A stretch of 36,891 nt of DNA from Nitrospinaceae bacterium (lineage in GTDB: Bacteria > UBA8248): the NCBI GenBank assembly GCA_018669005.1, contig JABJAL010000010.1, positions 1 to 36,891 of the forward strand. The letters are read 5' to 3'. The position numbers and the translations under genes are program-made. Shown piece after piece: positions 17,241 through 26,052 of the stretch. Each line of letters opens with the position of its first letter. Within the stretch, counting starts at the first letter, position 1. The notes below the pieces were generated by a model. That model was not told the DNA's origin. It did not search any database and worked only from the letters and a program-made list of their open reading frames with translations.

Positions 17241-17729
17241 TTAGCGGGTGATACGCCAAGTGCCATCGGGGTTCCGGCATGCACTCCCTTTGGCGGTTTC
17301 ATTTTTTCCGTCCACGACAATAGTTTGGGTAAAGGGGCGACAAGTTGAGCCGCTAGATGTTTTGTAGGAGCGCTCAGGTGTTACTGTCCCGCTATGACCG
17401 CTGTCGGGATTACGCCATTTTGTGGTTTTCCCGGATGGCGATGTTTCCAATGTCGATTGGGTTGTTCTGGCCATGAGGAGTTTGTCTCGCTCGTCGAGCT
17501 GCTTGCCGACAGCCCCGCCAAGCACTCCGCCCAGAATGGCGCCTGCGATAGTGGCCACGGTTTTGCCGCGCCCCTTGCCAACTCGGGAACCAAGAACCCC
17601 GCCGAGGACGCCGCCGAGAACTGTGCCTCCGGTCTCTTTGTTGATGCCGCCTGAGCGCCCGGAGCCAGTGCATCCAGCCATCGAGACAGTTAAGATCAAG
17701 ATTAATCCGGATGTAATCCAACGAGACAT
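17241..17729 (-). CDS. glycine-zipper outer-membrane lipoprotein (17 kDa surface antigen/SlyB-like)
   Basis: The 162-residue lipoprotein precursor has a hydrophobic signal with lipobox SMAGC, giving Cys20 as the lipidated residue. A glycine-zipper 2TM segment follows: GGTVLGGVLGGVLGSRVGKGRG, then a second repeat ILGGVLGGAVGKQLDERD (about 35-82). The C-terminal half holds a K-x-T-x-W-R-N-P-D-S-G-x-x-G-T-V-T-P motif and ends with CRNPDGTWRI. This is the pattern of rickettsial 17-kDa-antigen-like proteins, which have two conserved Cys in the tail. The start at 17729 is chosen from the AAGGAGAG ribosome site. It is the first gene of a minus-strand envelope-protein run down to 16545. Confidence 0.88.
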   Translation of the reverse strand: MSRWITSGLILILTVSMAGCTGSGRSGGINKETGGTVLGGVLGGVLGSRVGKGRGKTVATIAGAILGGVLGGAVGKQLDERDKLLMARTTQSTLETSPSGKTTKWRNPDSGHSGTVTPERSYKTSSGSTCRPFTQTIVVDGKNETAKGSACRNPDGTWRITR

Positions 17730-18261
17730 CAAATCTCTCCTTTTGTTAAAGCGGCATTTTCTTGATTTCAGTAGAACTTGACGCCTCAAAACAGCAATAA
17801 TTTTACCATTCTTGAATTGTTGGGGAAAGGAAGCATTTCACATTTCTTATAATAGTTTTAGGGGGTATGTGGTGTCAAAGCGTGAGGCGTGTGTCGTGAA
17901 ATTACGCTTATACGTAGTTAATTCCAACTTGTTATACGTCTTGGACTAGAAAAATTATATTTCTCATTATCGCCATGTTGTTGTTAGTTTTTAAATCCGA
18001 TTAAATTTTTCTTTGTTTAATCTTTGAATTGTTTTGCAATTCACTCTTTTCATGACCTTAGCAAATCAAAAGTACAGTGTGAGATTTTAAGTCTTGTATT
18101 TTTGCGAGAAGATTTTAATTCGATTTTTAGTGGTGAAATTCTGTTGACGACAAGGGTCTTATGTCGTATTAAGGATTTGATAAATTATTTCATAATGCAA
18201 TATATATATTTTGTTCCAAAAGAAGAATTTCCGCAAATAACTATAGGGCGGACTTGGAGAT
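17730..18261. other. 532-bp AT-rich divergent intergenic region
   Basis: The region lies between the lipoprotein gene and the large hybrid kinase gene. It is strongly AT-rich compared with its neighbours and contains two copies of TTATACGT (17908-17915 and 17932-17939), 24 bases apart. An 83-codon frame at 18024-18275 has AT-driven composition and no ribosome site, so it is not counted as a gene. It probably holds promoters for both flanking genes. Confidence 0.5.
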
Positions 18262-21200
18262 ATGGTTTCTTCTGATCCTGGCGGTGGCAGCCCATTTTCG
18301 GAGCCGCGTTCAACGCTGCTAGAACCGGCTTCAATGAATACTTTGCTTGCGTCAACCGCCAGAAATATCCTTGAAGAAAAAAATAGCTCTCTGGTTCTTC
18401 AGAATATATGCAGGGAAGCTTGCCGTGTACTAGAGGCTGATCGCTCTATGATCGCTCGGGTTCGTATTGATGTGCAGCCTTACCGAAAGATTCTTTCTTC
18501 GTATGAACTCCCGGAATTTTTCATCAAAGCCTTCCATGAATCATCTGTCATCCCGTCTATTCTTGGAGATGCGAGCTGCGATGGTGTGCCCAAAGTAATT
18601 CCGGATATTCGGAATGTGGGTAGGGTTTTTTCTGAGGAGGCGGTGCTTGCCTCCGGTCATAGAACGAATGTGGTAATTCCTCTCAATGTTGGTGGAAAAC
18701 TTTTTGGTGAACTTGCGCTCTTTTATTTCGAAGTGCGGGAAATTTCAGACGAGGAAATTAATTTGGCACAAACCCTCGGCGATCTGGCGTCTCTGGCAAT
18801 TGAGAATTCTCAGCTGGTGGATTCTCTGGAAAATAGAATTGTTGAGCAAGACAGCCTTCAACGCGCGCTCAGACACATCACAGATAAAGATGATGTTGAT
18901 GGGATCATTCAGGCTGTTCTTGATGAGAGTTTAAGTGTTATTGGGACAGATCGCTGTGGTGTGGTGTTGCATGACCCTGACAAGAATGACCTTGATATTT
19001 TTCTTGGTCGTGGGGTGTCACAAAAGTTTCAAGAAGATATCAGAAATCATTCTGAACCATTTCCGATTTGCCGAAGATATATCTCTGATCCTGCTCTTCA
19101 GTCCCCCATTATATTCTCTGATCTGCTCAAAGATGCCCAACATAAAGAGATTCATGCCAGCGAAGGCCATAAAAGTATGGTGGCTTTTCCTCTGAGGAAT
19201 GAGGGGAAAAATTTTGGAACCTTATTTTTTTGTTGGACCTTCAAGAAAGAGTTCGACGATCAGATTGTTTCGCTGGGCCAAGCGTTTACTGACCATGTGG
19301 CGGTTGCGATTCAAAAAGCAAGGCTCTTGGAGAAAACCAGGGAGGATTTTTCTCACCAGCAGATTACTGGTGACATCGCACGAGCCGTAGGTTCCATGTT
19401 GGAGCCGGATAAACTTTTCCAGGCGATTACGAGAGAGATTCGTAAGTATGTTCCGTGTGATCGTTGTGTGATAGCCACTTATTTTAAAGATACCAAGGCA
19501 TTTCACTACTGGCAGATTGATTCTCAGATCGAGATGAACTCACCTATTTCGATGAGCGAATCGTTGGTTTCTATGGCCTGGGAAGCTTATGAAAAAGGTG
19601 TCCCAACTTATTGCCCCGATATTAATTCGTCGGATTATACCGATAGCCACTTGGCGAGGGCGGGTCTTCAAAGCATTTTGGTGATTCCGATTATGCAAGA
19701 GGGCCAAGCTATTGCCCACATTGCTTTGTCGAAAAAAGAGAAGGACGCGTTCTCGGATGTCCAAATTAGGCTTCTTGTTTCGGTCGCTGGCCACTTGGCA
19801 TCCGCATTCCGGAACGCATCGCTGTTTCGCCAGTCTGAGGAGCGAGCGTCCCGGCTGGCGGTTTTACATGAACTGAATCGAAAGATTGCGAAGAACCTGG
19901 ATCTAACGGAGGTCTTGAATAGCATCACGCAATCCGTAAACGAATTGCTCCACTCCGATGCCGCGCTGATTTATTTCATCGATGAAAAAACGGGGGAACT
20001 AGTTCCTCGTGCACAGAGCGGCAAAGTCTCCGATTTCTCGCCTGAAGGGCATGCCTTCAAGCTAGGCGCTGGTGTCATGGGAAAGATGCTTGAATCCGGT
20101 GAGGGAACGGCAGTGGCCGATGTGGAGGATGACCCCGATTGGGCAGGGATGGATTGGGCTCGAGAGAACGGTATCCACGCCTATATTGGGTATCCGTTGA
20201 TTTCGGTGGGTAAGGTAGTCGGGGTTATCGCGGGTTTTTCGAAGACGAAAGATTATTTTTCGTCTGTGAATATGGAGTTTTTGGAAACGCTCTCCTCCCA
20301 GGCGGCAATAGCTATTGAAAATGCCAGGCTATACCGAGAAACGGAGGAGCGCAGCAGGCAATTGGGAACCTTGGTGGAGTTGGGCCAGCAAATTTCACGG
20401 GGACTGAATTTCACTTCTGTTCTTGATTCGATCGTTGAGGCTGCTGCTACTCTTTTCGGTGGCGATGCGACTTTCAGGCTTCTTGAGGGCGAACATCTTG
20501 TCATGGTGGCTGCTACTCCCGGGGCGAGGGGGAGGATGAACAGGGAGCGTGTTCGGGTTGGTGTCCCTCTGTCGGGTCTGGTGGCGGAAACGGGCGAGCC
20601 GATGTTTTCTTCCGATTTGGAAAACGATGCTCGTATGCTGCCCGAATTGCGTTCTGCTCTCTGGCGTGGGCAATCGATTTCCACCTTGATCGTGCCTGTC
20701 CGATTGGGGGAGCGTATTGTTGGCACACTGGGAGTCTATCGTGAGAAGGGATATGAATTTGGACAAGAGGCGCTGTTCCTGGCCAATACGCTTGCAGATC
20801 AAGCTGCAATTGCCGTGGAGAATTCACGCCTCCATGAAGAGGCCCGCCGAAGCCGAGATTTTTTTCAGAGTGTTGTGGATGACAATGCTGACGCCATCAT
20901 TGTGACGGATAAAGAGCGCCGAGTCGTTTGCTGGAATGCGGCTGCCGAGAATATGTATGGATATACTGAATCGGAAGCCTTCGGGCGCAGCCTTGTGGAA
21001 ATGATCGTGCCCGAGGATCAACAGAACGAATGGAACATCAGGTACAAGGAGCAAATTTCCGAATTGTTGTTCCAGGGAAAGGTGCATCGCCCCGAAGAGG
21101 TACGACGACGAAAGGACGGAAGCCTTTTGTCCGTTGATGTCGTGGTGTCTCCTGTGAAAAACGAAAATGGAGAAATTGTAGCTTTCTGTAGTTTCACTAA

Positions 21201-22380
21201 AGATCTTACGAGTAGAAAACTGGAAGAGGAAATGTTGATTGAGGCCAAGGTGGCGGCTGAGAAAGCAAATATGGCCAAGTCAGAATTTCTCTCTAATGTG
21301 ACGCATGAACTTCGCTCACCCCTTAATTCGGTCATCGGATTCAGTGATTTGTTACTCCAGAAAACCCAGGACGAGCAGGTGTTGCGTTTTTTGCCCAGAA
21401 TCCGTGATGCTGGAAAGTATCTGGCTTGCCTAATCGACGATCTTCGCGACATGGATCGAATCGAAAGCGCCAAGATGAAGCTTGAGCGTAGCGACGTTGA
21501 CTTCAATGACTTGATCGAAAGTTTGATTGAATCATGGTCCACAAATCTCCATGAAGGATTTTCTATTGAATTCGATCTGGACCCCGGATGCGGCATTATT
21601 TCATGCGATCCGGTTCGGATTAGGCAGGTTCTCTATAATCTTCTCGATAATGCAATTAAATATTCGAACGAGCCAGGGAAAATCAGTGTCAGAGCACAAA
21701 ATAAAATTACAGAGATTTGGGTAAGTGTGCAGGATCAGGGCCTGGGGCTCGAACCCGGGGAGCGGGATATCATTTTCGACCGCTTTCAACAGATAAAGAA
21801 AGGCGCATCAAGAGCGTCTGGAGGCATGGGAATCGGGCTGTATCTTGTGCGCCAGTTTTTGACCATGCACGACGGGCATATATGGGTAGATAGCGAACCG
21901 GGTCAGGGCAGCACGTTTACGTTTGCACTCCCGAGGGAAAAGAAACAAGAGATTATTACCTCATCTCCAAATGAGGTTGTGGTCAGGACAGATGTTGAAG
22001 AGCCATGGGCTGGTTGTACGCTGTTGGTGGTAGACGATCTTGAAATGTTTCATCTCTATGCAAGCATGCTCATGGCTAGCGCCAAGGAAATACTTTCGGC
22101 CTATAACGGCGAGGAAGGTGTGGAAATGGCCCGCCGCTTCCGACCTGACATAATACTGATGGATATGAGAATGCCCATTTTAAACGGGTATGAAGCGATT
22201 GCACGTATTAAAAAAGATCCCACCATGAAAGATATACCCATTATTGCTGTTACGGCCCAGGCCATGGAAGAGGATAAGGATTTATGTTTTCAGGCTGGTG
22301 CTGAGAGCTACGCCACAAAGCCCATCGACAGAAAATTTCTGACGCAGGAAGTTCGACGTCTTTTGAAGGATTCTAGGTAA
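18262..22380 (+). CDS. hybrid histidine kinase with five GAF domains, PAS, kinase core and receiver
   Basis: The 1372-residue protein has no membrane segment, so it is a cytosolic sensor. Five GAF-like units follow each other (about 30-180, 205-352, 370-520, 540-690, 710-857). A PAS domain comes next (863-985), then HisKA with His1015 in VTHELRSPLN. The HATPase has N-box Asn1130 (LLDNAIKY) and glycine loops QDQGLG and GGMGIGLYL. A C-terminal receiver has the acidic pair at 1258-1259, phospho-acceptor Asp1301 (ILMDMRMP) and Lys1353. The GAF ends share AAIAIENARLY-type helices, pointing to internal duplication. GAF ligands cannot be told; there is no phytochrome Cys signature that I can see. 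GGAG lies very close to the ATG. It ends about 200 bases before the grd-like cluster in the same direction. Confidence 0.93.
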   Translation: MVSSDPGGGSPFSEPRSTLLEPASMNTLLASTARNILEEKNSSLVLQNICREACRVLEADRSMIARVRIDVQPYRKILSSYELPEFFIKAFHESSVIPSILGDASCDGVPKVIPDIRNVGRVFSEEAVLASGHRTNVVIPLNVGGKLFGELALFYFEVREISDEEINLAQTLGDLASLAIENSQLVDSLENRIVEQDSLQRALRHITDKDDVDGIIQAVLDESLSVIGTDRCGVVLHDPDKNDLDIFLGRGVSQKFQEDIRNHSEPFPICRRYISDPALQSPIIFSDLLKDAQHKEIHASEGHKSMVAFPLRNEGKNFGTLFFCWTFKKEFDDQIVSLGQAFTDHVAVAIQKARLLEKTREDFSHQQITGDIARAVGSMLEPDKLFQAITREIRKYVPCDRCVIATYFKDTKAFHYWQIDSQIEMNSPISMSESLVSMAWEAYEKGVPTYCPDINSSDYTDSHLARAGLQSILVIPIMQEGQAIAHIALSKKEKDAFSDVQIRLLVSVAGHLASAFRNASLFRQSEERASRLAVLHELNRKIAKNLDLTEVLNSITQSVNELLHSDAALIYFIDEKTGELVPRAQSGKVSDFSPEGHAFKLGAGVMGKMLESGEGTAVADVEDDPDWAGMDWARENGIHAYIGYPLISVGKVVGVIAGFSKTKDYFSSVNMEFLETLSSQAAIAIENARLYRETEERSRQLGTLVELGQQISRGLNFTSVLDSIVEAAATLFGGDATFRLLEGEHLVMVAATPGARGRMNRERVRVGVPLSGLVAETGEPMFSSDLENDARMLPELRSALWRGQSISTLIVPVRLGERIVGTLGVYREKGYEFGQEALFLANTLADQAAIAVENSRLHEEARRSRDFFQSVVDDNADAIIVTDKERRVVCWNAAAENMYGYTESEAFGRSLVEMIVPEDQQNEWNIRYKEQISELLFQGKVHRPEEVRRRKDGSLLSVDVVVSPVKNENGEIVAFCSFTKDLTSRKLEEEMLIEAKVAAEKANMAKSEFLSNVTHELRSPLNSVIGFSDLLLQKTQDEQVLRFLPRIRDAGKYLACLIDDLRDMDRIESAKMKLERSDVDFNDLIESLIESWSTNLHEGFSIEFDLDPGCGIISCDPVRIRQVLYNLLDNAIKYSNEPGKISVRAQNKITEIWVSVQDQGLGLEPGERDIIFDRFQQIKKGASRASGGMGIGLYLVRQFLTMHDGHIWVDSEPGQGSTFTFALPREKKQEIITSSPNEVVVRTDVEEPWAGCTLLVVDDLEMFHLYASMLMASAKEILSAYNGEEGVEMARRFRPDIILMDMRMPILNGYEAIARIKKDPTMKDIPIIAVTAQAMEEDKDLCFQAGAESYATKPIDRKFLTQEVRRLLKDSR

Positions 22381-22577
22381 TTCCTCCTTTCTCTCCTTGC
22401 ATTCCTTGTTTTTGTGTCTTTATACAAAACAAAAATATTTAAATCGATGGAAAGTAAGTGGTTGTTGATTTAGGAGTAAATGGCAAGTGATTTCTGCTAT
22501 GGAGGGCTGACGCTGCATTCAATTTCCCGTATAACTTTTCAGGCTATATATCTTCTGCTCTTTTAATGGTGGGTAAT

Positions 22578-23993
22578 ATGACTGCGTATTTGCGTGCAGC
22601 GACGAACATTCTCGTTCATGTTCCTGATCTGGTTCGCTATGGCTCGAAACCATGGCGTGAGACTTCCCATAACAATAAGGCGCTCGGAGATGTATTCGCT
22701 GATCTGAGGTCTTTTGACGAAGTGGTTGACTATGCGCCAAATCAGGCTTTCATCGGCAATCTTGCGCCCGAGAAATTAAACGAGATTGCCTCCCCCTGGT
22801 ATGAAAATTCTCCTCCTGGGGCCTCACCTAAAGGTGTTTTCGGAGAAGTGCTCCCGCAGGAGATTTTTTATTCGTTACTTGAATTATCTGATCAATTTGG
22901 ATTATTTATGTTTGATGAGCAGCATGTTGCAGCCAAGCTATCCTCGGATGCCGCCTCCGCTCTCCTGAATAAAGATAAACCTGTAAAGAAGCATCGCCAG
23001 GAGGACATTCTTCAATGCATCGAGGCCGGAGAGGCTCTGCCACTATTTCAAGGACGGGACCTGGTCGGGTGTGTACGCCGCGATCATGAATTTGACGAGT
23101 CACTTGATGCCCGTGTCCTATTAGAAAACTTGGCGGCTAAGGCTAGCGGTGCATTCGCCCTCAGACATCTTCTTGTGCAAGAAGACATCGCACCGGATGA
23201 AATAGAGTACGTCATTAGTTGTTCCGAGGAGGCAGTCGGGGATCGTTACAATCGTGGTGGTGGCAACCTCGCAAAGGCTATTGCCGAGATGGCGGGTTGT
23301 GTGAATGCTGCCGGGGTCGATGTGAAGTCTTTTTGCGCGGCTCCCGTTTATGCGATTGTGCATGCGGCGGCTCTTATTCAGTCTGGTGTAGTTAGGAATG
23401 TTGTCGTTGTCGGAGGTGGTTCGATGGCGAAGCTTGGGATGAAAGCTTACTACCATATGGAAAAGGAGATACCCATTCTTGAGGATGTCTTGGGTGGAGT
23501 AGCTTTTCTTCTCTCTTCGGATTCAGACAATAGTCCTCGAATAAATCTTGAAATCGCAGGACGCCACACGGCTGGAAGTCCCTCTACACCTCAAGTTTTA
23601 GCAGAAACCCTAGTGCGCGACCCGCTTGCTCGGGCTGGGCGTAAGATCTCCAGCATCAACAAATATGCTGTTGAGCTGCACAATCCTGAGGTGATGGTGC
23701 CTGCGGGGGCGGGGGATGTTGCAGCCACGAATTACAAAATGTTGGCTGCCATGGCGGTAATGGGCGGAGAAATAGCTCGCGAGGAGATTCCGGAATTTAT
23801 CGAAACCCATGGCATGCCTGGATTTGCCCCGACACAAGGACACATTCCCGCCGGGGTGCCATTTCTCGGCCACGCTCTGAGCAGGATGCGTGCTGGCACC
23901 CTTCAGAGTACGATGATTATGGCGAAGGGGAGTTTATTCCTAGGCCGGATGTCCCAACAGGCTGACGGGGCCTCAATTTTAATAGAAGTATGA
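22578..23993 (+). CDS. grdC: glycine/sarcosine/betaine reductase component C subunit beta-like (GrdC)
   Basis: In characterised systems GrdC, with GrdD, takes the carboxymethyl group from GrdA and releases acetyl phosphate. It has a thiolase/KAS III-like fold. Family features seen in this 471-residue protein are the N-terminal ILVHVPDLVRYGS, the NQAFIGNLAPEKL segment, a nucleophile-type Cys253 in VKSFCAAPVYAIVHAA, and possible catalytic His368 (AVELHNPE) and His422 (TQGHIPAG). The known proteins are about 510 residues, so this is slightly short. The start at 22578 has GGTGGG upstream; an in-frame ATG at 22566 has none. It leads the cluster here, whereas in clostridial operons it lies after grdB. 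No GrdD partner is in the window. Confidence 0.85.
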   Translation: MTAYLRAATNILVHVPDLVRYGSKPWRETSHNNKALGDVFADLRSFDEVVDYAPNQAFIGNLAPEKLNEIASPWYENSPPGASPKGVFGEVLPQEIFYSLLELSDQFGLFMFDEQHVAAKLSSDAASALLNKDKPVKKHRQEDILQCIEAGEALPLFQGRDLVGCVRRDHEFDESLDARVLLENLAAKASGAFALRHLLVQEDIAPDEIEYVISCSEEAVGDRYNRGGGNLAKAIAEMAGCVNAAGVDVKSFCAAPVYAIVHAAALIQSGVVRNVVVVGGGSMAKLGMKAYYHMEKEIPILEDVLGGVAFLLSSDSDNSPRINLEIAGRHTAGSPSTPQVLAETLVRDPLARAGRKISSINKYAVELHNPEVMVPAGAGDVAATNYKMLAAMAVMGGEIAREEIPEFIETHGMPGFAPTQGHIPAGVPFLGHALSRMRAGTLQSTMIMAKGSLFLGRMSQQADGASILIEV

Positions 23994-24029
23994 TTTGCTC
24001 GTTTTTTATGATCAAGAGGGAGGATGTTC

Positions 24030-24482
24030 ATGTTTAAAGGCAAAAAGGTGATTGCACTTGGCGAGCGGGACGGCGTTCCCGGTCCGCTGATTGCCGAGTG
24101 TCTTGAGGCGGCGGGTGCGGAGATTGTATTTCAGAAGACGGAATGTTTCGTCTGAACATCCGCAGGCGCCATGGACCTGGAAAACCAGGCCGCTATCAAA
24201 TCGATTGCAGATGATGTTGGAACGGAAAATTTGATGGTGGTTTTGGGGATGCCCGGTGAAGGCCTTCGACTCGCGGTCGAAACGCTAACTACCGGGGACC
24301 CCAGTTGGGCTGGGCCTTTGGCGGGAGTCTCGTTGGGACTCCCCGTATTTCACATCCTCGAGGAGCAGGTGCGCTCTCAGGTTCCCGAGGATATTTATGC
24401 CGATAAGCTACTCATGATGGAAATGGTGCTCGATTTGCCGCAGATAGAGAACGATCTCGCCGATTTACGCACGGTAGGTTAG
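24030..24482 (+). CDS. grdA: glycine reductase selenoprotein A (GrdA), UGA = selenocysteine
   Basis: GrdA is the small shuttle selenoprotein of glycine, sarcosine and betaine reductases. The frame opens with [19 protein letters not shown] and continues to ECFV. It then meets TGA at 24153-24155 (residue 42) and resumes with [13 protein letters not shown] for 108 more residues. The C-F-V-U motif with MDLENQ after it is the family's active site, so the TGA is read as selenocysteine. Total length is 150 residues, close to the usual 155-160. The start at 24030 is preferred to 24024 because AAGAGGGAGG ends six bases before it. grdE follows after 11 bases. Expression needs selA, selB and selC, which are not in the window. 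Confidence 0.95.
24173..24191 (+). promoter_or_regulatory. candidate SECIS stem-loop in grdA
   Basis: GG-A-CCTGG (24173-24180) pairs with CCAGG-CC (24185-24191), leaving a bulged A and an AAAA loop that begins 26 bases after the UGA. Bacterial SECIS elements sit just after the UGA with the loop about 16-37 bases away. The loop gains a leading G if the closing G-C pair is open. It is encoded in the MDLENQA codons. Found by eye, not folded. Confidence 0.5.
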
Positions 24483-24493
24483 AAGGGGTAATT

Positions 24494-25777
24494 ATGTCCA
24501 TGCGATTGGAGATGGGTATTTTTCCCGTTTCTGAAGTTGTTGTTGGAAAGCGCTTTGAATACCAAGGCAGAACGCTCACCGTGGACGCCAATGAACTACG
24601 TGAGCTGGTACTCAAAGATGGCACTATTAAAGATGTCAGTTTTCATGCTGCCATGCCTGGCGATTCGGTACGGATCACGAATGTTCTTGATGCGGTTGAG
24701 CCTCTTTACAAGGTAAAAGGTCGCTCGGGCGCGTTCCCCGGATTTCTTGGCTCGGCGATAACTGCGGGCGATGGCCGCACCCACAAGTTGGGCGGGATGT
24801 GTGTGATCAGCTCCACCTATTTTTTGGGTCCCATGAGTGGAATCATGACCTACCGCGAAGGTATTATCGATATGTCTGGCCCCGGCGAGAGGTATTGTAC
24901 GAATTCTGAGACGGCGAATCTTGTCGCCCGCTTTGAGCCTCTAGAAGACATTTCGAACGAAGCGCATGATGATGCGGTACGCTTGGCGACCTTGAAAGTG
25001 GCATCTCGACTGGCTGAATGCACAGCGGAGCTTGAGCCCGTTAGTGTTGAGACTTTTGAACTCGGGGATGTCGATCCCGCCCTTCCCAGAGTCGTTTTCG
25101 TTGATCAAGTCATGCACCAAGCGTCTATGGTTCAGACCTTCATGTATGGCAAGAATCTGGGGGATTCTGTTCCCACGCTCATCCATCCGAACGAAATGCT
25201 AGACGGTGCGGTGGTGGGGGCGAATTACAAGACGGGGCAGAAGGTACCGACTTACATTCACTGCAACATGCCGCTCATATACGAGCTCTACCGCCGGCAT
25301 GGTGTGGACCTCAATTTTGTGGGGATGATCATTACGCGCGGCCATCACGACAACCAGGCGCTCAAGGAGCGCTCGGCGCACTATGTGGCCAAGCTCGCCA
25401 CTCTTCTTAAGGCAGATGGTGCGGCCCTTGCGTTTGAGGGCGGCGGCAACTCCTCGATGGACTACTGGCTCACCGTCCAGGCGCTCGAGCAGATGGGGGT
25501 GAGCGCCGTCCCGATTATTTACGAAGTGGGCAGGCCCGGTTCGGGCGAGTATCCGCTTGTCTACCATGTGCCCGAGGCCGACGCCATAATTTCCAAAGGT
25601 ATGCTGGGCGATCGCATCGAGGCCCCTGCCATGGAGCGGGTCATCGGCTCAGAGGTCGTCAAACTCTATGGCGGCAAGAATCGGAACGCCCGCGAGGCAT
25701 TTACCATGGCCGACAGCGACTACTACGCCAACGAGTGGGCGATGGACTTGAACAACATGGTGGGCAAGGCTTATTGA
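24494..25777 (+). CDS. grdE: glycine/sarcosine/betaine reductase component B subunit (GrdE/GrdG/GrdI-like)
   Basis: The 427-residue protein matches the usual length of GrdE-type proproteins, which normally self-cleave at an internal Cys (about 242) to create a pyruvoyl group that binds the amine substrate. Recognisable blocks are MRLEMGIFPV, YREGIIDMSGPG, HPNEMLDGAVV, NFVGMIITRGHHDNQALKERSA, and KGMLGDRIEAPAMERVIGS. At the expected cleavage position the sequence is GANYKTGQK, with Tyr245 where Cys would be, so a pyruvoyl group probably cannot form in the usual way. The nearest Cys is Cys257. The start at 24494 has AAGGGG six bases upstream. Whether the substrate is glycine, sarcosine, betaine or something else cannot be told. 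The frame stays open for 92 codons after its TGA (see findings). Confidence 0.85.
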   Translation: MSMRLEMGIFPVSEVVVGKRFEYQGRTLTVDANELRELVLKDGTIKDVSFHAAMPGDSVRITNVLDAVEPLYKVKGRSGAFPGFLGSAITAGDGRTHKLGGMCVISSTYFLGPMSGIMTYREGIIDMSGPGERYCTNSETANLVARFEPLEDISNEAHDDAVRLATLKVASRLAECTAELEPVSVETFELGDVDPALPRVVFVDQVMHQASMVQTFMYGKNLGDSVPTLIHPNEMLDGAVVGANYKTGQKVPTYIHCNMPLIYELYRRHGVDLNFVGMIITRGHHDNQALKERSAHYVAKLATLLKADGAALAFEGGGNSSMDYWLTVQALEQMGVSAVPIIYEVGRPGSGEYPLVYHVPEADAIISKGMLGDRIEAPAMERVIGSEVVKLYGGKNRNAREAFTMADSDYYANEWAMDLNNMVGKAY

Positions 25778-25786
25778 GCTCGCAGC

Positions 25787-25809
25787 GTTGCCGGGAATCA
25801 TGAGGCAAC
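25787..25809 (+). promoter_or_regulatory. hairpin just after the grdE stop codon
   Basis: GTTGCC (25787-25792) pairs perfectly with GGCAAC (25804-25809) around an 11-base loop starting with GGG. The loop begins 16 bases after the TGA at 25775-25777, which happens to meet the loose bacterial SECIS geometry. There is no T-run, so it is not a classic terminator. A six-base stem is easily found by chance. Confidence 0.35.
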
Positions 25810-25862
25810 TACAGCAAATGCCGCAAAACGACAGCAAATGCGTAGCAACGACAGCAAATGCG
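25805..25862 (+). repeat. three 20-bp tandem repeats in the grdE-grdB gap
   Basis: ACAGCAAATG occurs at 25811, 25831 and 25851, an exact 20-base period. The flanks are partly conserved (GCAA.ACGACAGCAAATGCG in copies two and three). The period is not a multiple of three and codon choice looks non-coding. This may be an iterated protein-binding site or simple slippage. Confidence 0.75.
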
Positions 25863-25930
25863 GGGAGATTCGTAGTCGATGTGTGACGCCACCAAATTCA
25901 CTCTCCCCGTGGCGCTATGATCGAGATATT

Positions 25931-25987
25931 CACCCCATCTGGGTGTTCACCCCGCCGGGTGCTCACCCAACCTGGTATTTGACCAGG
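25931..25987 (+). repeat. row of three short hairpins before grdB
   Basis: The stems are CACCC/GGGTG (25931-25945), CACCC/GGGTG (25948-25961) and CCTGG/CCAGG (25971-25987), each with a loop of four to seven bases. They form a roughly 17-base periodic block. They end about 65 bases before the grdB start and would form a structured leader or inter-cistron spacer. Function unknown. Confidence 0.6.
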
Positions 25988-26052
25988 CGGATGTTTGTCC
26001 GGCACGCTAAAATTTATTTTTTTGAAATGAATCCATATAGGGAGAGCAGGCC

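Noticed and set aside
18024-18275. 83-codon frame before the hybrid kinase
   Set aside because: AT-rich composition, no ribosome site, and it overlaps the kinase start. Its amino-acid content (Phe, Ile, Tyr) is what AT-rich non-coding DNA gives.
22381-22577. Glycine riboswitch upstream of the grd-like cluster
   Set aside because: No glycine-aptamer core or tandem stem pattern could be found in the 197 bases before grdC, nor in the grdE-grdB gap.
23991-23993. TGA at the end of grdC as another selenocysteine codon
   Set aside because: Only five sense codons follow before another TGA, and no stem-loop is seen. GrdC is near family length here and has no known C-terminal Sec.
25805-25862. CRISPR-like array
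   Set aside because: The units are 20 bases end to end with only three copies and no unique spacers, and no cas genes are present.
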